From Dulcicalothrix desertica PCC 7102 (GTDB lineage Bacteria > Cyanobacteriota > Cyanobacteriia > Cyanobacteriales > Nostocaceae): a DNA stretch of 64,000 nt. The DNA is taken from assembly GCF_003991905.1 (NCBI RefSeq), contig NZ_RSCL01000015.1, positions 188,001 through 252,000 of the forward strand, written 5' to 3'. The notes below the pieces were generated by a model. It was not told the DNA's origin and made no database searches. It saw only the letters and a program-made list of their open reading frames with translations. Below, piece after piece: positions 62,501 to 64,000 of the stretch (the first letter of the stretch is position 1; each line of letters opens with the position of its first letter). The translations under genes and the position numbers were made by a program.

Positions 62501-62684
62501 AAAAGCCAATACTGATTTTAAAGGTATACCTGTAGCCATGTTGACATCGCGAAGTAGCGATAAACACCGTCAACTAGCAATTCAATTAGGCGCCCGTGCT
62601 TACTTTTCAAAACCATACAACGAGCAAGAATTACTAAGAACTTTGGAAGAAATTATCTTTCCAATGGCGGGTGCAACTAAATAG
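59562..62684 (+). CDS. CheA-type hybrid histidine kinase (PixL/HmpE-like)
   Basis: 1040 residues. N-terminal Hpt with the phosphorylated His49 in RAAHSIKGGAGMMG, a second Hpt-like helical domain (about 150-245, no His motif), an acidic linker, dimerisation helices (about 385-560), HATPase (LVRNAFDHGIEDPASR, DDGRGI, GRGVGMDVV), a CheW domain and a C-terminal receiver (ILIVDDSINVRRFLA, Asp in AVICDIEMPRVDGYGF, Lys in AYFSKPY). It closes the PATAN-CheY-CheW-MCP-CheA order of the pix/hmp/pil taxis operons. Confidence 0.92.
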   Translation: MSQDKEHEIQMQFLEEATDYLNTLEGVLLEIDSNRIDIDKINAALRAAHSIKGGAGMMGFRVLSDLAHRIEDSFKVLKTKRNSVSVDTELQSLLLTGVDWLRQIVDLHSQGATLDSEWLATFCNPVFDELHERLGDPSEEDASTILSSEDGQDIIPLLFQTEVEGCLERLESMLADNQPESLLEEVSIMAAELGGLGEMLQLESFSRLCESVAHHLEYADPVHISTIARAALLSWRRSQALVLTNQLDSLPVELDLEEVTPASTDVVTAINDTEHVESTLEEISIEIPDHIGAAETAVSKIESNWLNDEILHTDFEALEAAFAIESAAAEFEEVQLIETADASSIIGEEYQDYQLQTERESTERKVEQPEKARERDQENTVRVPSKQLEQINDLFGELVIQRNGLNLQLERLRKLVRNLNQRVQVLERENQYLRAAYDKISTRASEYFNTSPTVISEVPSYFVASQELEESLEFADGTEVQSIEHRFDALEMDRYNELNLLSQEVMETIVQVQEVTTDLQLSLDDTDNISRKLNKTSKQLQRKLTQVRMRPLSDVLDRFPRALRDLCIEYGKNVQLKIEGGNTLIERSILEALNDPLMHLVRNAFDHGIEDPASRVAAGKSEQGTIEIKATHQGNRTIITVRDDGRGIPLAKIRNRALAMGLDEALLTAATEEELLSLIFEPGFSTSEQVTALSGRGVGMDVVRNNLKQVRGDVKVNTSLGEGTTFSLSVPFTLSVARVLLVESNRMLLAFPTDIVEEIFLSQEDLVYPMGNGEVLNWQGNMLPLVRLGRYLEFNCPRFDNPNLETAPAINAESVLIIRGNNQPVAVQLDKTWGEQEVAIRLVEGNISLPPGFNNCTILGDGRVVPLVNASELLYAIAASERTPRNQQLPSARLKTPFLNSVEEKPAPPKNQKGTILIVDDSINVRRFLALTLEKAGYKVEQAKDGQDAIEKLQTGLRVQAVICDIEMPRVDGYGFLGRVKANTDFKGIPVAMLTSRSSDKHRQLAIQLGARAYFSKPYNEQELLRTLEEIIFPMAGATK

Positions 62685-62704
62685 TTTATAACATCCCAAA
62701 TTGT

Positions 62705-62732
62705 GTAGAGACGTTACATGTAACGTCTCTAC
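62705..62732. repeat. GTAGAGACGTTACATG palindrome
   Basis: Perfect 28-base palindrome identical to 49155-49182, starting 20 bases after the cheA stop codon. Could act as a terminator as it is followed by TTTTTG. Confidence 0.9.
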
Positions 62733-62813
62733 ATTTTTGTTTGTATCGGTTATCATCAATACATCATTTTTGTGGTAATTACGGTAAATTAGTAGTCAAC
62801 ATTAGAAACCCGG

Positions 62814-62828
62814 TTTCTTCACGTAATT
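62814..62828. repeat. AGAAACCCGGTTTCT palindrome
   Basis: A single solo copy of the palindrome, 14 bases before the next gene start. Confidence 0.8.
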
Positions 62829-62842
62829 AATATTACTATAAT

Positions 62843-64000
62843 ATGTATAAACCAGAGCTATCATTAAATAAAAAACGGTTGTCCATTTTAGAATATTTTT
62901 ATAATCTACCAATTAGCCGTAAGCAAATGATAGCGTTAATAGTGTGCGAAATGGTATCTATCCTAGGTATAGGAATGGGCGCCACGCTAATAATTACTCA
63001 AGGATTACGAAATCAAATACTTGAACAAGCGAAATCAGAAATTGCCGTTACAGACATAAACTATAATATCAAAGTTAATCAAATGGGGCTTGGGTTTCGT
63101 GGACAATCAGATAACCAAGCATTAATTCGTGCAACTAAATTTCATAATTCCGGTAGGTCATTAAATCGAATTTATCGGTCGGAAATAAAGCAAATTTTAA
63201 TTAATGAAGTCAAAGCTAGACAAATTGAATATGCAACCTTGGTAGGTAAAGATTTAAAGATTATTGCAAATGCCAATACTGACCGAACAGGTGAAGAATT
63301 TAATCCAGATAATTTAGTTAGCGAAGTTTTAAATAATCCTAAACAGATTAAAGCGTCTCGTGTTGTGAGTTGGAGTGAACTAAGTAAAGAAGCACCACCC
63401 CTACCAACAGGATTTAGTAATCAAGATGCTCTCATTCGTTATACAGTCACACCTGTAAAAGACCCAGTGAATCAAGCTGTTATAGGTGCTTTAGTATCAG
63501 GAGATATTGTCAATGGCAAAAATGGGATTGCTAAACAAACTCTACAAGCAACTAGAGGTGGTTATAGTGCGGTTTATTTTTACAAAGCGAATGGAGACTT
63601 TGAAGACGCTAGTTCGCTTCATCAAGGAGAGTCTCAAGATATTAACCAAGCTGTATCGAATGTTGAACTGCCTATTGAGAGTAAGTCATTACTTACTGCT
63701 GCTGCAAAATCTCCCAACGGTCAAGTTATAACTGGAAGGATGAATATAGGCGCCCAAAGTTATACAATGGCTTTTAAAGCTATTCCCAGTAAAATTATTG
63801 AAAATATAGACGAACAGCAAGCTATTTACGATAAAACTTCAACAGCTATTTTAGTTAGAGGAACACCAGAGTCATCGCTGAATAACTTGCTAATGCAAAG
63901 TTTATTCCAGCAAATGCTAACGGTGTTTATTGCTTTAATACTAGTTGGCGCCTGTATAATAATATTACGACGGTCAATAGTTAAGCCAGTTGATAACCTT
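62843..64000 (+). CDS. Second MCP-type receptor, 3' end outside window
   Basis: Open from the ATG at 62843 to the window end (386 codons visible). First membrane helix (LGIGMGATLIIT region, about residues 35-52), a periplasmic Cache-like domain (EYATLVGKDLKIIANANTDR, YTVTPVKDPVNQAVIGAL), a second membrane helix (VFIALILVGACIIIL) and the beginning of a HAMP domain (RSIVKPVDN). It is probably an MCP, as it follows the taxis operon, but a histidine kinase or cyclase would have the same start. The stop and output domain are not visible. Confidence 0.8.
   Translation, partial: MYKPELSLNKKRLSILEYFYNLPISRKQMIALIVCEMVSILGIGMGATLIITQGLRNQILEQAKSEIAVTDINYNIKVNQMGLGFRGQSDNQALIRATKFHNSGRSLNRIYRSEIKQILINEVKARQIEYATLVGKDLKIIANANTDRTGEEFNPDNLVSEVLNNPKQIKASRVVSWSELSKEAPPLPTGFSNQDALIRYTVTPVKDPVNQAVIGALVSGDIVNGKNGIAKQTLQATRGGYSAVYFYKANGDFEDASSLHQGESQDINQAVSNVELPIESKSLLTAAAKSPNGQVITGRMNIGAQSYTMAFKAIPSKIIENIDEQQAIYDKTSTAILVRGTPESSLNNLLMQSLFQQMLTVFIALILVGACIIILRRSIVKPVDNL

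Overview
The window reads as chromosome from a filamentous, probably heterocyst-forming cyanobacterium (Nostocales-like). The support is: a carboxysome shell pair (ccmK3-ccmK4), a HetZ-related regulator, a pix/hmp-type chemotaxis operon, a PEP-CTERM protein, a cyanobacterial two-partner-secretion protein, heptamer STRR repeats, a group II intron and AT-rich coding. The palindrome GGCGCC is scattered through nearly every gene (about 90 copies by eye); I saw no copy of the HIP1 octamer GCGATCGC.

Layout. 1-3.0 kb: DUF4350 (cut by the window edge), a MoxR ATPase and a DUF58 protein, a common cyanobacterial trio. 3.1-4.8 kb: a small RHH-like protein, a ZIP metal transporter and a YjbQ protein. 4.9-16.1 kb: two neighbouring signalling loci, each made of a sigma-like protein, a DUF1822 protein and a CHAT (caspase-like) protease fused through the membrane to a sensor. 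The sensor is CHASE2 in one locus and a type 1 periplasmic-binding domain in the other; a DUF928 exported protein lies beside the first. 16.2-22.2 kb: a CBS-PAS hybrid histidine kinase, MsrA and a cytochrome P450. 22.3-26.8 kb: a ParA-type ATPase overlapping a coiled-coil, Gln-rich protein with a near-terminal Trp, close to ccmK3 and ccmK4; I read the pair as a likely McdAB carboxysome-positioning system.

27.5-32.9 kb: HetZ-related protein, an MshEN-like protein, a Crp/Fnr protein and an M61 peptidase. 32.9-36.5 kb: a small accessory island with an HTH protein and an Uma2 pseudogene interrupted by a complete 2.4-kb group II intron. Both intron ends, domain V and a candidate EBS1 hairpin can be read, and removing the intron restores the Uma2 frame. 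The intron reverse transcriptase has an in-frame stop near its N-terminus. 36.7-53.1 kb: a flavoprotein, an exopolysaccharide co-polymerase/kinase, a TPS protein, a PEP-CTERM metalloprotease, an At5g03900-like membrane protein, SpoIID, DHH and HNH proteins, and alanine racemase. 53.15 kb: tRNA-Leu(UAG) with a terminator. 54.2 kb to the end: PATAN-REC, CheY, CheW, MCP with a probable DXCF cyanobacteriochrome GAF, CheA hybrid, and the start of a second MCP, consistent with a taxis system driving type IV pili.

Intergenic DNA is rich in several families of short repeats and hairpins. Some have reached into genes and supply the last codons or stop codons (CHAT-CHASE2, P450, histidine kinase, alr).
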